Positions 33,501 to 45,322 of a DNA stretch of 64,000 nt are shown piece by piece (the first letter of the stretch is position 1; every line of letters begins with the position of its first letter). Origin of the DNA: Phoronis australis (lineage: Eukaryota > Phoronida > Phoronidae); NCBI GenBank assembly GCA_002633005.1, contig NMRA01000176.1, forward strand, positions 1,161-65,160, written 5' to 3'. The notes under the pieces are model-generated. The model was not told the origin of the DNA, did no database searches, and saw nothing but the letters and a program-made list of their open reading frames with translations. The position numbers were made by a program, and so were the translations under genes.

Positions 33501-36500
33501 AACTTGGTGCATGTAATCCTAAAGAAAAGTTCCCACGTAGTCTGCATTTTCATGTAGAGCGTAAAAGTGATTTACCCAGTGATTCGCAAACGAAAACGCA
33601 TACAATTTTCAGTTCTATGACACAGGTTAAAAACAGCTTGTATAGGTTTAATGCACCTATTTTATTGGTCTCTAGGGCAATTCAAAACTCATAAGGGCCG
33701 GGTGCGATTTCAAACCTTTGGCATGACTCAGTGTTATAAAAATTGATTTCGACCGACGTTTATTCATCAACAATATTGACAGATGTTACAGACACTGACC
33801 GCTTTTGTTAACGTCTTGTGGCAATGATACAAATAAGTTTTGTATCATGACGATTGATAACAAGTTTTACTGAGATGAGGTATGATGCAATATGCATGTC
33901 TAATACTGTATACAGAGACATGAAGCTTGAAACGCTCTCTTATCATCCCTTGTAATTCTGTGGCAGTTTTCTTTCATCTGTTAGTCAATGAACGCACATG
34001 CGGTATTCAAATGTAGAATCTGGACTATCATACGGTAGTGTTTGTCCTGTTGTTTTAGTTCACGCTCTTTCCAAAAAATATGCAAATGATTGTTTGTTTT
34101 GAAAGCAGCGGAAGAATAATTGTGATCAGTTATAAATGTGAATGGCTTGTTGTACGCGTTCATGCTATTCACAGTTGAAAAGATATTACAATATACGTAT
34201 GCCTAAGACCATGCTCCGAGTCAGTGACCCTGTAGTTGGTATGCCGTAAACTTTGTTTATCTAAATTTTGAAGAGATGCTTTGTACTGGGCCTCGGTTGA
34301 TTAATGTAGGGCCCTGACAACTCTGAAAATTTTGAAACCCAACTTAATTCTTAACGCATATACGCAAATACATTTTCTGCCCGCACGTACATTTGATGTA
34401 TGACATGGGCACTGACTGAATGCATCGTCCAAACATTAGTTTTTGAAAATGCCCTCTAAAGTGGACTTTTTCAAAACACCGTGTTGGCTGTATTTGTGTA
34501 GAAAAGCAAATTGAACAAATTTGTACATGCTGCTCAAAGCACTTTTGTGGACTTAAGGAAACGCCAACGTCTCTGTCTTACAACACTGCTTGTGCTTGAC
34601 ATTTCTGATAAAACGCTCTCATGCTGGAAGTTTTTTTAAGATTGAGTACTGTTTCAAAAAATTGTAAGTCTTGCTACAGCTGAGCACAGAAGAATTATTC
34701 AGCGATTTTAGGACTGAAACTGAACCAAATCTTGAGTGGTGAGGTGCAGAACTCGGGGATGGGGTGGGGGGGGGGGGCGATACAAGCATGACATTTTTAG
34801 TTTGGTGCCGTATTTGCCAGGTGTCATTCAGTGTCACTTACTACCTAAGGTGGCCAGATCATGTGCTATAACTGACACCACCACCATCAGATGCTATGCT
34901 TCTCAAAAAGTGCACCTTGGTGTATTTTCTTTCATTTTTTCGACATCGCAATCGCTTTACCAAAGTTTGACGCATAAGTGCTGCATAGAGACAAATACCT
35001 CTTCACCACGTATTCACATCTTCCCGTTCAAAATTGTTTTATTTTTAATTTGTCAATATGTTTTTGACAGAAAATATCTATTTTTGGAACAATGTCAACG
35101 GTAACTGATACATGTAAATAGCGCAGATTTTAATGTCACCGATGCATGAAAATGAAATGCGCAAAGCTAGAATTGGTTGACCTGAGCCTCAACAGTGGTC
35201 TAATTACATGTTTGATGTCACTGTCTAAGTTTGTGGAAATCGTAACCATATGATTTCCAAGTTTGAGCCTTCCAAGTCCGTGGGTTTAGGGCATACCAGC
35301 AGGACCGTGTATTTCCCATCTTTACTTCAAGGGTTAACTCTATGAAAATAAAATCCCTGTAGTAAGAGCTCTTCGGTGCAACAACTCACTCACTGTCCCA
35401 TCATCATTGGCGCATGATAGGAGACCCATGAAGAAAAGAAATGCAAAAAGTTGCAGTTCGGCAAAACATAAACAAAAACGAGTGTGGGCGAAGACTGTCA
35501 AAAATAGCTGCGTTTACAAAATGACTACGGCGTTGTATTGACCGGGAAGCAGACAATCTAATGCACCTTGTTAGCGTTAATGTAACGAAAACTTTCACGT
35601 TTTGTTATCCAAAACTTGTTGCATTGTTCATAATCCAATTTTCAGTACTGCTTTCGTTCAACCTTCGAATTAGTGGGGTTACACAACCGAAGTGAACTCA
35701 TGTAATAGAGACATAGTAAAACTAGGTTTATTTGTCCCTGTGCCAAGACGAATATGCATCGGCACTCAAAGCGGTATCAGTCTGACAACCTATTACGCAA
35801 CTGCTACTCTAGCCTAAAAATAGCAGCCGACCAGCGCATCGGCTGATGGCCAGTTGGCAGTTAAGGTGTGCAGTATAGTGGGCTAGGAGGTCGCCTTATG
35901 AGTCAGCACTATGGCCGGCTGCCAGTCGGCTAATTTGCCGACCAGTCAATGGCCGGTCGTCGACTCCTAGCCGACCGGTTGAACCGAAATTTGTGATGTG
36001 TGCTGTAGATGCATGGCAGTGTGTTCATTCAGAAAAGGGCTATTTAGAGAGCATGCTAGCACGTTGTTTTAGGAAAATTGGACACCAATGACAGGAATGA
36101 AGTGATTTTGAAACACAAAACAAGTTTGTACAAAACACGCACAACTGCATGGACACCGATGTGGCAACTTACCCCACCTCTTTGGGGTAGTTTTAAATGA
36201 ATATAAACCCGCCTTCTGTCACAAAAAAACAATTTTTGGTTTAGACCACTTACCATGATTACGAAATTTATCTCAAATTGCTGCTAAGTCAAACTAGTAA
36301 TGATTCTAGCGCTTCGAAAGAACTGGAATATTCATATGAGACCATACTATTGAAATTGGCTTGTCACAGCCCGTCAGTTTGTGCACGGTGCCATTGGTCT
36401 CAAGGAATAACATAAGTGTCAGGTCTGTACAGTACCAGGAATCACATCTCTTGAAGCTGAGACCACTTTTATGGCGCTAACTGGACGTGTAAATCAAAAT

Positions 36501-39500
36501 TTTTCATTTTGGACTGAACACGTGTTTATTATGTAGCTGTTTTGAAGTTGCAGCCGATCAACTTGCTCTGGTACAAGTGCTCATGTACAAATACCTCTTT
36601 GTCTACTTGGCCTGTTGCTATGCTTTGTGACATTTTTAATCAATTGGTATGTTCCTCAGGGTAAAAAAGGGTCGACAGTTGTATGCTAACTGCAAATACC
36701 CGGTAGTCACATGCCATTTTGTATGAAATCTAACCTAGTTCTGCCATCTACTTGTAGCAACAAAAGTCCCTACAATCCGTTACCATGATTTTTTGTGTTG
36801 TAGGGTAATTTTCAGTAATTTTACTCAGAAATAATATTGCCAAGGGATTGTCATCAACATTTCAAAGGCTGACTAACAGTGTTTCAAATGAAAGAAATCA
36901 TCAATGAATTTTTGTTTCATGAGAGCTACGAGTATGCGGCACTGACTTAAAAATTTTCTGTATGATAATTTTATGTTTGTGCTTTTTTGTGTGCTTTGCC
37001 AAAACAGAGTGAAAAATTATGTCAGATCTCTCCCCGTGTTAAGCTTAAATTTCATTTCCAGACACCCCTGAGACTTACATACCAGACATTCCATGCTTTC
37101 CCGACATGGGCATCTACTGTCGAGATTGTGAGATTTACGTCCGCATAGAGCGAATTCAGGATCACCGTATGTATCACCGTGCCTTGCGAGAGATGCGATA
37201 CAAGGGACCGAGCCGACCCGAGTCCCTGGAGGAACTTCAGAAGAGGCGGGCCGTCATCCTGAAGAAGATGAATAAACTAACAGGCGTCGCCACCAACAAG
37301 GAGACGCTGGACCCTCACCTCGTGCAGCGGATTAACCACGCCTATGAGCTTCTGAAGGCTGATCTTGAGGACACACAGGAGCACGAGCGTTCTGTTTTAG
37401 TTGCCGAAGATTACCAGCTTGTCGGACAGTCACTGCACTGTAGTCCAGAATGCGTGCTGGGTGTAGGAATGTGCAGCTACGACAACTCCCGCTGGAAAAG
37501 CCAAATGGAGGACACGAAGGTGTTTCAAGATTATTTTGGGAACGACGCCAAAAAGTGCTTCCTTGGTATCTATGATGGCCATCATGGGAAGTTCGCTGCC
37601 GACATTGCCGCTCACGAATTGCATCATGCACTTCTTAAGGAAATGATGGAGTTTGATAGGGACACCAAGTGTTCTTGTGCCTTCAATATGGCAGAACACA
37701 ATGACATCACCAAGTACCAGATCAGTAGTCATTTGTTGACAGCTGAAAACTCACCCAGTAAACGGTTAGTGCACACTGAAAGTGTCAATGACATTTTGCA
37801 AATTATGCACAAATGTGGCGACGAAGTTTATGACGCCGATTTGATCACAGTCGATACCAACAAGATCGCAGAGATTGAAGCAATAAAGAAAGAGAGAAAG
37901 AGTCCTCGAGCAGCGAAAACGCTCGTTGGTGGACAAAACGAGTTTGCAGAAAATATGAAACTTGCCTTCAAGAAGTCATACTACAAAGTTGATAGGCTGT
38001 TGTCCTATGGGAAACATGAACACTCGCGAGTTAGGTGGAGTGGGTGTTCCGGGGTGACTGTCTGTTTGGTCGATAAGGCAGAAACTAATGCTGATGTCAT
38101 GGCAACGGTTGAAGAATGTGACGATAATGGAGACGATGGAAGGAACAACCAGGAAACAATGATAGAAGAAAAAGAGAAAGACAAGGAAGATGACGAAAAG
38201 AAAATCAAACAGATTGGATGGTTATATGTGGCCAACGCAGGTGATGAAATGTTTTATTTAATATTTAAAATGCAGTAATAAAAAGCAATTTTAGCAATTT
38301 GATTTTTTATCCAAAATTAGTGAGATTTTGCCGCAATGATTATATTGCATTTGTTTGTGTTGCATTTTTTCCAGTTGTTTAATATTTGATATTCTACTAT
38401 GTGGCCGGACTGTGGTGTTTTTCCTTTTGTCTGTCTGCTGTTGTTTAAAAAAAATTTAGGACTTGGCCACATGACCAAGCAGGGTCAATGTTGCAATTTT
38501 CTTTACCACAGTGGGACTTTTTTCTGTAACCATCATGACAAGTTAATGAATTAACGAGACTTCAGAAAATCATTGGCTGGCTGGTTAGTCCTTCCAAAAT
38601 GTAGTGGCTTCCATTCAGTTCCAACTGATACAGTGTTGCCTGTTGCATGTTGGGAATGGAAATTATACATGAATGCTAGTCAAGCATTGTTTTGTTGATA
38701 TCAATGGTCAAAGGTCATATTTTCCATGAAAATGTGCTACATCCCCGTCTCGCCATGGCAAATAAGGAGACCTACTTTCCCTTGAGGGAGAAAAATTAAG
38801 GGATTGTCAAGCAGTTGACTGGTTGTTCTTTTTTTCACTTAAAATATAAAGAAAAATGCTTTGACTTAACAAAAACTCAAAATATTTAACGGTATTACAA
38901 ACTGTAAAAATACCTGGAGAACAGGTTGAATTCTGTTTTAGTTTCATTGTCAGAGAATCACTTTGCATGGTGCAATTTAGTCTGTTCTTCACCTTCCAGG
39001 CTCCTTTTAGCAATGTAGTTTAGGTTTTTATTTCTTGATTTTGTGTTAAGTTTGATAATTGCTCATACCACCACAATCTATTTCAATTTGAAGTGTGTCA
39101 TTTTGACGTAACTTTGTTAGCCATAAGTAGGACTTCTAGCAGCAGGAAGCATATCCAACAGGAGGAATTTGCACAATGCAGCTTATCATTGGAATCAAGC
39201 AGGGATCAGTATAATTGAGAGACATCCCCTCCTCTAGACAACATTTATTGAATACACAATAATGTGTATAAAAATTTTTGACGATATTTGCGTTCTGTAT
39301 TTTTGACAGTTGTTCTCAGCATAACAATAAAGCAGACGGCCAAGAGACATAAGAAAACTAAATTAATTAAAACGACAGCTGTATTTTGAGGGGGTTGTCT
39401 CATTCTCAGGCGAAAATACAAAAGCCACTGGGTTACAAGTCTTAGAATATGTGTCCCACTCGGATGCAAGCCCCATAGCAGTGCTGAAGTAGACACATGC

Positions 39501-42500
39501 CAGGTGCGGCACCCCCTTGTGAGCTGCTCATTCACCCCAGGATTTTGGCTTGTAATCGTCAAGCTGGTGTGTTTTGTTTTTTATAGGTGACTGTCAGGCT
39601 GTGCTGGTGAGGGCTAACCATGCGTACAGAGTGTCTAAAGACCACTCCTTGAAGAACCTGAAGGAAAAGGCTAGAATAGAAAAATTAGGTAGGGGGAATG
39701 TTTCAGGTAATTGCAAAACGGATTCAACACAACTGTGTGATATTCAATTCTTGTTAATGGTCAGTATTGTATGTTCGAAAACTGGTGTCTGCTTCTGTTT
39801 CAAAATGGGGTGAAAAGTTCATGACTAGCAAAGAGATGCGTCATTCATGAACAAATGTGGCCAAGAGGTATTTTTGTTGGCTCTAAAAACTTATAGACAA
39901 ACAGTCATTGACAAGTAGTAGTTGGTTGTGTCACCGAATTTCAAAGTATATTCAATGGCTGCAGTCTTAAGTCTATGGGCCTGTTTGGAGAACCTATGGG
40001 CCATGTTAGTATTTTGTCCTTTTTCACTTCCAGTTTTAATGGGCCCTTTCGCCAGAATTCAGCAGTCACAGTGCATTTAGCAAAATTATCCCCGAGTACA
40101 AGACAAAAGTAATGAGACAACATACGGTATCGTTTTCTTGATGGCTAAACAATGTGCCCAGCAAAAATGTCTGGTGATAACTAGTAGAGTGTAGCAATTT
40201 TAATCCCAAAATGATTTAGCCATCTTGCTAACTTTCTTGTTATTTCCTCTTCATTTCATAGTCATGAGGGGAGACTACTTTGATGATGAATTCGGCTTCT
40301 TCCCACATGTCATGACAACAAGTTCCGGGTCACTTTGCTTGATTACTTTTGACTAGTCTTGTACTGTACGTCATTTTTCCAGGTGAACATACAGTGGGTT
40401 TAAAATACGTTTCCTGGCCCAATTTAGAGCTGATTCTCAGTTGTGTTGGCAGGGAGTGGGTAAACTGAAACTTGCGCATCAGGTCACAAAGTTAATTGGG
40501 GTTTTGGCTTGAATTTTCTTCACCTGTACTTAGGTCCCTCATTTGTACAAATTAGGATAGGGGTCATTAGTCTAAGCATGGACAGCATGTAGGGATATAT
40601 GATGTCATAAGCCGTACGTGTATGGTAATTATTTTGATCGTCAAGGTGGATTTGCCAGCCAGAGTGAGCGGCAACTACGCGTGAATGGCCTCCTCACTGC
40701 CACGCGTGGTTTGGGTAACCACGGCGACCCCAAACTAAAGTCGTTGATCTCCAGCGAGGCTCAATGCACGTGCGTGCCCATAGATCAGTACGCTCAGTTC
40801 TTGATCATTGCCAGCAATGGATTGTGGGAAATTTTCTCCCCTGAAGAGGCTGCAGACTTGATCTCCCAGGTAAGGCAGCTGGAAATGATGAGTCTTAAAC
40901 TCACTCGACACTCGTGTTGGTAGTTTTTGTGATTAGCTTCTGATTGATTGCTAACATGGGTATGTACATTGTATTAAAGTGTGTACACGTCCTCGTTCTG
41001 TCAAGAAGACAATTTTCTTATGTAGACCACTTTATAATATACTGGTCTCAAGTTATGCCTAATCAGATGAGAAAACTATCATGGTTTCTGATTTGCTTTT
41101 GCTCGATTGAAAGACTGGCTCGTGAAATGGCGCTCCGCGACAAGCCAACTCGTAAAAGCTGATCTCAAACAATAACAAATTTTCAATTAGAAATGACCTC
41201 AATCTGCTTATATTACGAGCCAATTTGAGGCCGAATTTGTATGTAATGACAACCGGTCTAAATGAAAAAAGAAGTTTTTGTGACTGAATTGTCGGGTTTA
41301 CAACTACTGTGAATTGGACTGAACACATGTTTGTATTTGAACACTATTTTTCATGAAAAGTGCTGTCACAGTTACGAAATCTCTCAAAAACACTATGGCT
41401 TGAGTAAAATATAACAAATGACAAGAACTGACTTTTCATTCTAATTTTGTTAACAATGCAGTCGAGAGCATGAAGTACTGCAGACAAAATTTTCCTGTTA
41501 CCTGCGTGTTACAGTAATGACTTACAAGACTTAGTTTACAACATTTATCTAAAGGGCGGTTGTAACCATTTTTACAGCCAAAAAGCCCTTGGGATTGTTG
41601 CTGACTGGTATAGTCTTGTCTGACACGTCTATTGAAATAAAATTATACTAAAATTAATCATTTATTGCTAAGCTGGAAATTGTTTGCAATCTACCCTGAG
41701 CAGTTGTTTAATTGTCTTGTTTCGCTGTATTTTTATAAAGTTCCTGCGTGCCATGAAGAAGGTAAGCCTATACCCCAAAATTCACTGAACACTGGATCAC
41801 TTTCTACTAACCCTAGGTAACAGTTGTAGAAACTGGGGCATCAACACAGTTTTCTCTCGGCCCTGCTGAAGTCATACTACAGAAATTTCATAGAAACTGG
41901 TTTCTAAATTGTAGGTTGGCCTGTTTTTTACTGTGTCTTATTCACAGAACCCGTGGACAAGCCTGGAAAGTGGAGTGGCAAATTTAGTCTTGATGTTGCC
42001 TGAATAAGGCTCTGATTTGAACGATGCGGTTATCATAAAGTCATTATTTTTTAATTTGCCAGTGACAACTGCTGCGTTTTTGTTGCAATCACACTCAAAC
42101 AGGTTAGAGTCCATTGAAATGTTAGACTGAGGATTGCTGATAGTGAAGCCCCAGTCTCACAGACATGTGGCACAAGTGTAGGTCGTTCATATCCAGGCCT
42201 TCCTTTACAGGTGAATCAGACACCCAGTTGGTTCGTCTGATTTGGTCTGCATCAACATTTGGCCCTGTTCGTACTGTCAGGTTCTTCAACCAGCTTCAAA
42301 ACCACTTTAAATTTTACAGTCATAAATTCTGCAGTCATGAATTTTGCATTCATTCTGTGACTGTTGGCTCTAAGAATTGTGTCTGTAATAGGTAACCATT
42401 GGTTTGGATAAATTTCAAGCGTAGAGATTTTCTATTTCCCCATCATTGGCCAAGGATGAAGCAGCAACCATCAATTAAAGCGGCAATATTGCTTCCTATA

Positions 42501-45322
42501 CTGCAACAGTTTTAAATTCTTGCTGTCTGATGAAACACTTTGTGTTTTAAGTTAAGACAAAGAACGTCGTGGTTGACTCTCTATTCGTGTGCAAAGATAA
42601 TAACTACATTACATGTGGTCCGTAAGACTAGACTTAGGTACGCGTATACAACATCTGAGAAGATATCATCACTGTAATTGCTCTAGCTTTGGCTTTGTTT
42701 CATCTCGTCTGCATTCTAGTCCCCCCTTGGACATTGACTTCCAACCCAAGGTATTGCTATGAATTTTCTATTCGGCACGACATACACGACACCCAGCTGA
42801 CGTGCAGCTTTGTATTTAGCTTTACCCGCCTTTTCTGAAAAGCTGAACAAACCTGTAGAAAAATCCAAGTTCGCTTGGCACACACATAACAAATCTAACC
42901 ATCACATGTTAGGATAGTTTACTGGCACCTTAAAGCATGACACCCACAGCCCATGCACCACACATGTCCTAACCTCAGCATGACTCCACAATACAGCTTC
43001 TGATGTGACGAAGATGCATGACAGCGCATCGATGTCTTACACGTCTTCTGATTTCTATCAGTCACTCACTGCACTAGTATTTTTATAGTTCACTGTGTCG
43101 AGTTACCCATGTCTATAATGTGCATTTAATTAGCTTTTTAGTCCAATTCATTATTTGTAATGCACTGTGATTACATGTGATTTCTAGATTACAATTTGAA
43201 TGATAAAGCTTAGCTGAGTAAAAAATGAAAACCGAATTGGGCGTTAATGCTCATAATTTTGATTCCAAAGTATTCCTTACCGTAGCGGGATTCTATTTCC
43301 GTTACCAACAAAAACATCAAACCCGTGTCTGAGCAACTCGAATTTGGAGTTTATAAGATTTGACCTGAATTCTAAAATTTCAAGTTCAAAAATGGTGCAT
43401 GACTGTAGCTTGAATTGGTTACAGCAATGGAGTTTTGTCACAGTAAGGAATATTTATCAGACCGATTTTATAGGAGTGAAAATCCTAACTTTAGTTCCCT
43501 TTCTTAGCCAGGTGAACATAGCTGAATGTAGCTACTGTTACAGACATTCTTTCTCATTCGTATAATTCTTTAGTTATTGTGAACTTAAGAGCTGTATCAA
43601 ATTTTTATTCACAAGGAATTAGTAGTTTACGATTAAGCTAAGTTATTACCCAAATTTCTTCGGAATCATTTGAGAACGACAGTTCACTTTTCTACTACTG
43701 TGTGCTAAATAGGAAAGTTCTTGCAGTTTCACCGTCTCTTCCTACTACTTCAGTATTGTGTCAGTCATCAGCTTCATCATTGTCCCCTTGACTCCCAGAT
43801 TTCATATTTCAGAGTGCAGTTATTCCCCTCTTTGGAAATCTACATTTCACAATTAGTGTTGTTCTTTCTCTTCTGCTTTTACACCAGACATGCTGGGCTT
43901 TTTGGGAAATGTATGATTTAAGTGGCAGTAAAGCCACCGAAAGTGAACTTTGGTTTAGACCATTTATTGCAGTTGTGATACTGACCTCAACTTGTTACTT
44001 ACTTAGGTGAGAAGTTACTTTTGGTCATGCAACGAAGTGACATGTTTGCTCGAAAACTTTCTCGGTGAACAAAATCATGGCATGGCATGACAAGCCAACT
44101 TGTAGACCGATGCCAGTTCTTTCCAAGTACAGAAATCACATTCTGTAAATTGACTTAACAAAGGAACAGTTTGCATGGCCTCTATTAAAAGTTAGCTTTT
44201 GTGATTGAAGCATGGTTTATGACAGCTGCGAGTTTGGATTAATTGATGGATGACACTATGCAAGCCGGTGGTATATTTGGTTTGAAACAAGCAATTGAAA
44301 TTTTGTCACTTGCTTTATCAATCTAATCACTTCAATTGAAAATTTTTCATTCATCTACAATTAATAAAGAGGGAATTTTGGTAATCATGTGTTGTCACTT
44401 TGTTTATTTTCCGTAGCATTCATTCATTGTTTTCACAGTGTGTGTCCCCTGACTGGAAGGGCACTCTGAGAGTTTTCGGCTAGTTTATGAACATGTTGGT
44501 GTGGTTGGCGTTCATTTGCTTTTCTAATTGAATCAGTCAACTGGAATTTGAATACCTAAAAGGAATTGCTTCATTTCGTGCTGTTTTCAACTGTCGGACT
44601 ATTTGTGTCTAACAATCAGTTGCTCATAAACCCAGTCGTGCTTGCAAAAACTAGCTTACAGTCTCAGAATGGTGATATTGTTTTATTTTTAGATGCTTCC
44701 AAGTAATCAGATTCCACCGCCAAATGTCGCTTCAAGCTGTCTTGGCAGCTTCATCTCCCGCTACAATCAGCACGTACAGAATGCTGAAGCCACAAGCCTA
44801 CACAGTGATCAGCGTTTGCAGAGTCCAATCTATGAGGAGGGTGAAGACGAATCTCCAAGGAATGTTTCCATGACGATGGATCCAGGTGACAAACTGTCCT
44901 CACTGGATGGCTCGGATAAAGTCGACAATGAAAATTTACCTTTGAACGCCTCAGAAAGTGTTACGCGCCTTCCGAGTGCCCTCCGGTCATCTTCAAAGGG
45001 TGAAGAAAATGTACAGAAAGATGGCAGGCGGTTGAGCTTTGCCGACGATGTGCAGGAAACTAAGCATTGTGAGAGTTTCTGCGAAACTGCCAGTCAAACA
45101 TCAGCGCATGAATCTGGCCATGAGGCTGATGTAGACACAAACACAGACTTCATGTCTTTCCGAGGACCCGAGAGTCCGGATAATTGCTTGCTGACGCACG
45201 CCGACCTACAGCGAGAGTTTGCTCAGAATATGTCCACGCGTCTAGTGCATGCCGCCTTAATCGCTGGTGCATGCAACAACATCACTTGCATGGTAGTCTT
45301 GTTTCCTGGTAGTGAGGTATGA
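29777..45322 (+). CDS. PP2D1: PP2D1-type PP2C-like protein, probable pseudophosphatase (six exons)
   Basis: Exons 29,777-30,534, 31,593-31,663, 37,062-38,240, 39,587-39,706, 40,646-40,869 and 44,693-45,322 join in phase to about 993 residues. Residues 1-276 are low-complexity and specific to this gene. Residues 296-315 form a C-x2-C-x11-H-x3-H zinc-finger-like motif. The PP2C fold runs from about 400 to the end, with SQMED (423-427), IYDGHHG (447-453), WSGCSGVTV, VANAGD (666-671), TRGLGN (729-734), ASNGLWE (765-771) and CNNITCMVV (978-986). Active PP2C enzymes carry aspartates in the last three motifs; here they read N734, N767 and N979. The first D-G-H is kept. Loss of these metal ligands predicts no or weak phosphatase activity. 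A Glu/Lys/Asp-rich insert lies at about 617-658. Human PP2D1 is shorter (about 630). A PPM-family paralogue is the alternative, but the N-terminal finger and EFHB/RAB5 neighbours favour PP2D1. Confidence 0.82.
31593..31663 (+). CDS. PP2D1: PP2D1-like exon 2 (71 bp)
   Basis: A strong acceptor, tctgtttacag, and a strong donor, g|gtaagtt, bound a 71-base exon. It accepts phase 2, stays open (TMEWSETSHYQLGTTLQEI), and leaves phase 1 as the next exon needs. Confidence 0.62.
31886..36005. mobile_element. 4.1-kb non-coding DNA transposon inside a PP2D1-like intron
   Basis: Perfect 19-base terminal inverted repeats, cagcacacatcacaaattt, lie at 31,886-31,904 and inverted at 35,987-36,005. Each is flanked by TA (31,884-31,885 and 36,006-36,007), as in Tc1/mariner-type insertions. 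Just inside both ends lie GC-rich blocks of about 170-190 bp, made of repeated gaccggtc, gtcgac, ggccgg and gccgaccag words in inverted arrangement (31,905-32,080 and 35,805-35,986). The AT-rich interior has no transposase or other long frame. It also holds a G-run at about 34,757-34,778. It is therefore non-autonomous and unusually long. The superfamily is an inference from TIR and TA only. Confidence 0.78.
37062..38240 (+). CDS. PP2D1: PP2D1-like exon 3 (zinc-finger-like motif and first half of PP2C)
   Basis: The acceptor is catttccag and the donor gcag|gtgatg, splitting the glycine codon of VANAGD. It contains the C2H2-like motif, a helical linker, the MED and DGH motifs, and the acidic insert. 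It has much higher coding quality than its surroundings. Confidence 0.9.
38700..38960 (+). repeat. Partial copy of the dispersed repeat, in a PP2D1-like intron
   Basis: The order gtcaaaggtcatattttccat, a ttgagggagaaaaatt block, gtcaagcagttgactggt and ggttgaattctgtttt matches 24,655-24,905 in the same orientation and, inverted, about 46,660-46,870. Confidence 0.55.
39587..39706 (+). CDS. PP2D1: PP2D1-like exon 4
   Basis: The acceptor tttttatag restores AGDCQAVLVRANHAYRVSKD, the PP2C strand and loop after the NAGD motif. Two donors keep the frame: tcag|gtaatt (39,706, chosen) and ttag|gtaggg (39,688). The second would shorten the protein by six residues. Confidence 0.82.
40646..40869 (+). CDS. 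PP2D1: PP2D1-like exon 5 (altered metal-site motifs)
   Basis: The acceptor cgtcaag was chosen because it matches the phase of exon 4. The donor is cccag|gtaagg. It encodes LLTATRGLGN and IIASNGLWE, where active PP2Cs have GD and DG, so both metal-binding aspartates are replaced by asparagine. Confidence 0.85.
40990..41360. repeat. Intronic dispersed repeat (gacaagccaact family)
   Basis: Blocks tagaccactt, actggtctcaa and gcgacaagccaactcgtaaa recur in the same order at about 43,950-44,110, and pieces recur near 5,030, 8,090 and 36,240. Boundaries are unclear and there is no coding content. Confidence 0.4.
43950..44110. repeat. Second intronic copy of the gacaagccaact family
   Basis: tggtttagaccattt, a ctgacctcaa block and tgacaagccaacttgtagacc match the repeat at 40,990-41,360 in the same order. 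Divergent and partial. Confidence 0.4.
44693..45322 (+). CDS. PP2D1: PP2D1-like exon 6 (last)
   Basis: The acceptor tttatttttag enters in phase 0. It begins MLPSNQIPPPN and continues through about 150 low-complexity, Ser- and Glu-rich residues. It then ends with the last PP2C strand, where CNNITCMVVLF has N in place of the usual DN aspartate. The stop is TGA. Confidence 0.85.
   Translation: MLPSNQIPPPNVASSCLGSFISRYNQHVQNAEATSLHSDQRLQSPIYEEGEDESPRNVSMTMDPGDKLSSLDGSDKVDNENLPLNASESVTRLPSALRSSSKGEENVQKDGRRLSFADDVQETKHCESFCETASQTSAHESGHEADVDTNTDFMSFRGPESPDNCLLTHADLQREFAQNMSTRLVHAALIAGACNNITCMVVLFPGSEV

Noticed and set aside
39245-39562. Minus-strand 105-codon frame with a transmembrane-like segment
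   Set aside because: It lies in a PP2D1-like intron, has no splice or homology support, and the hydrophobic run is short.
40618-40645. Extending PP2D1-like exon 5 upstream to the acceptor at 40,611
   Set aside because: That acceptor gives phase 0, which does not match the phase 1 donor of exon 4. The acceptor at 40,645 does.
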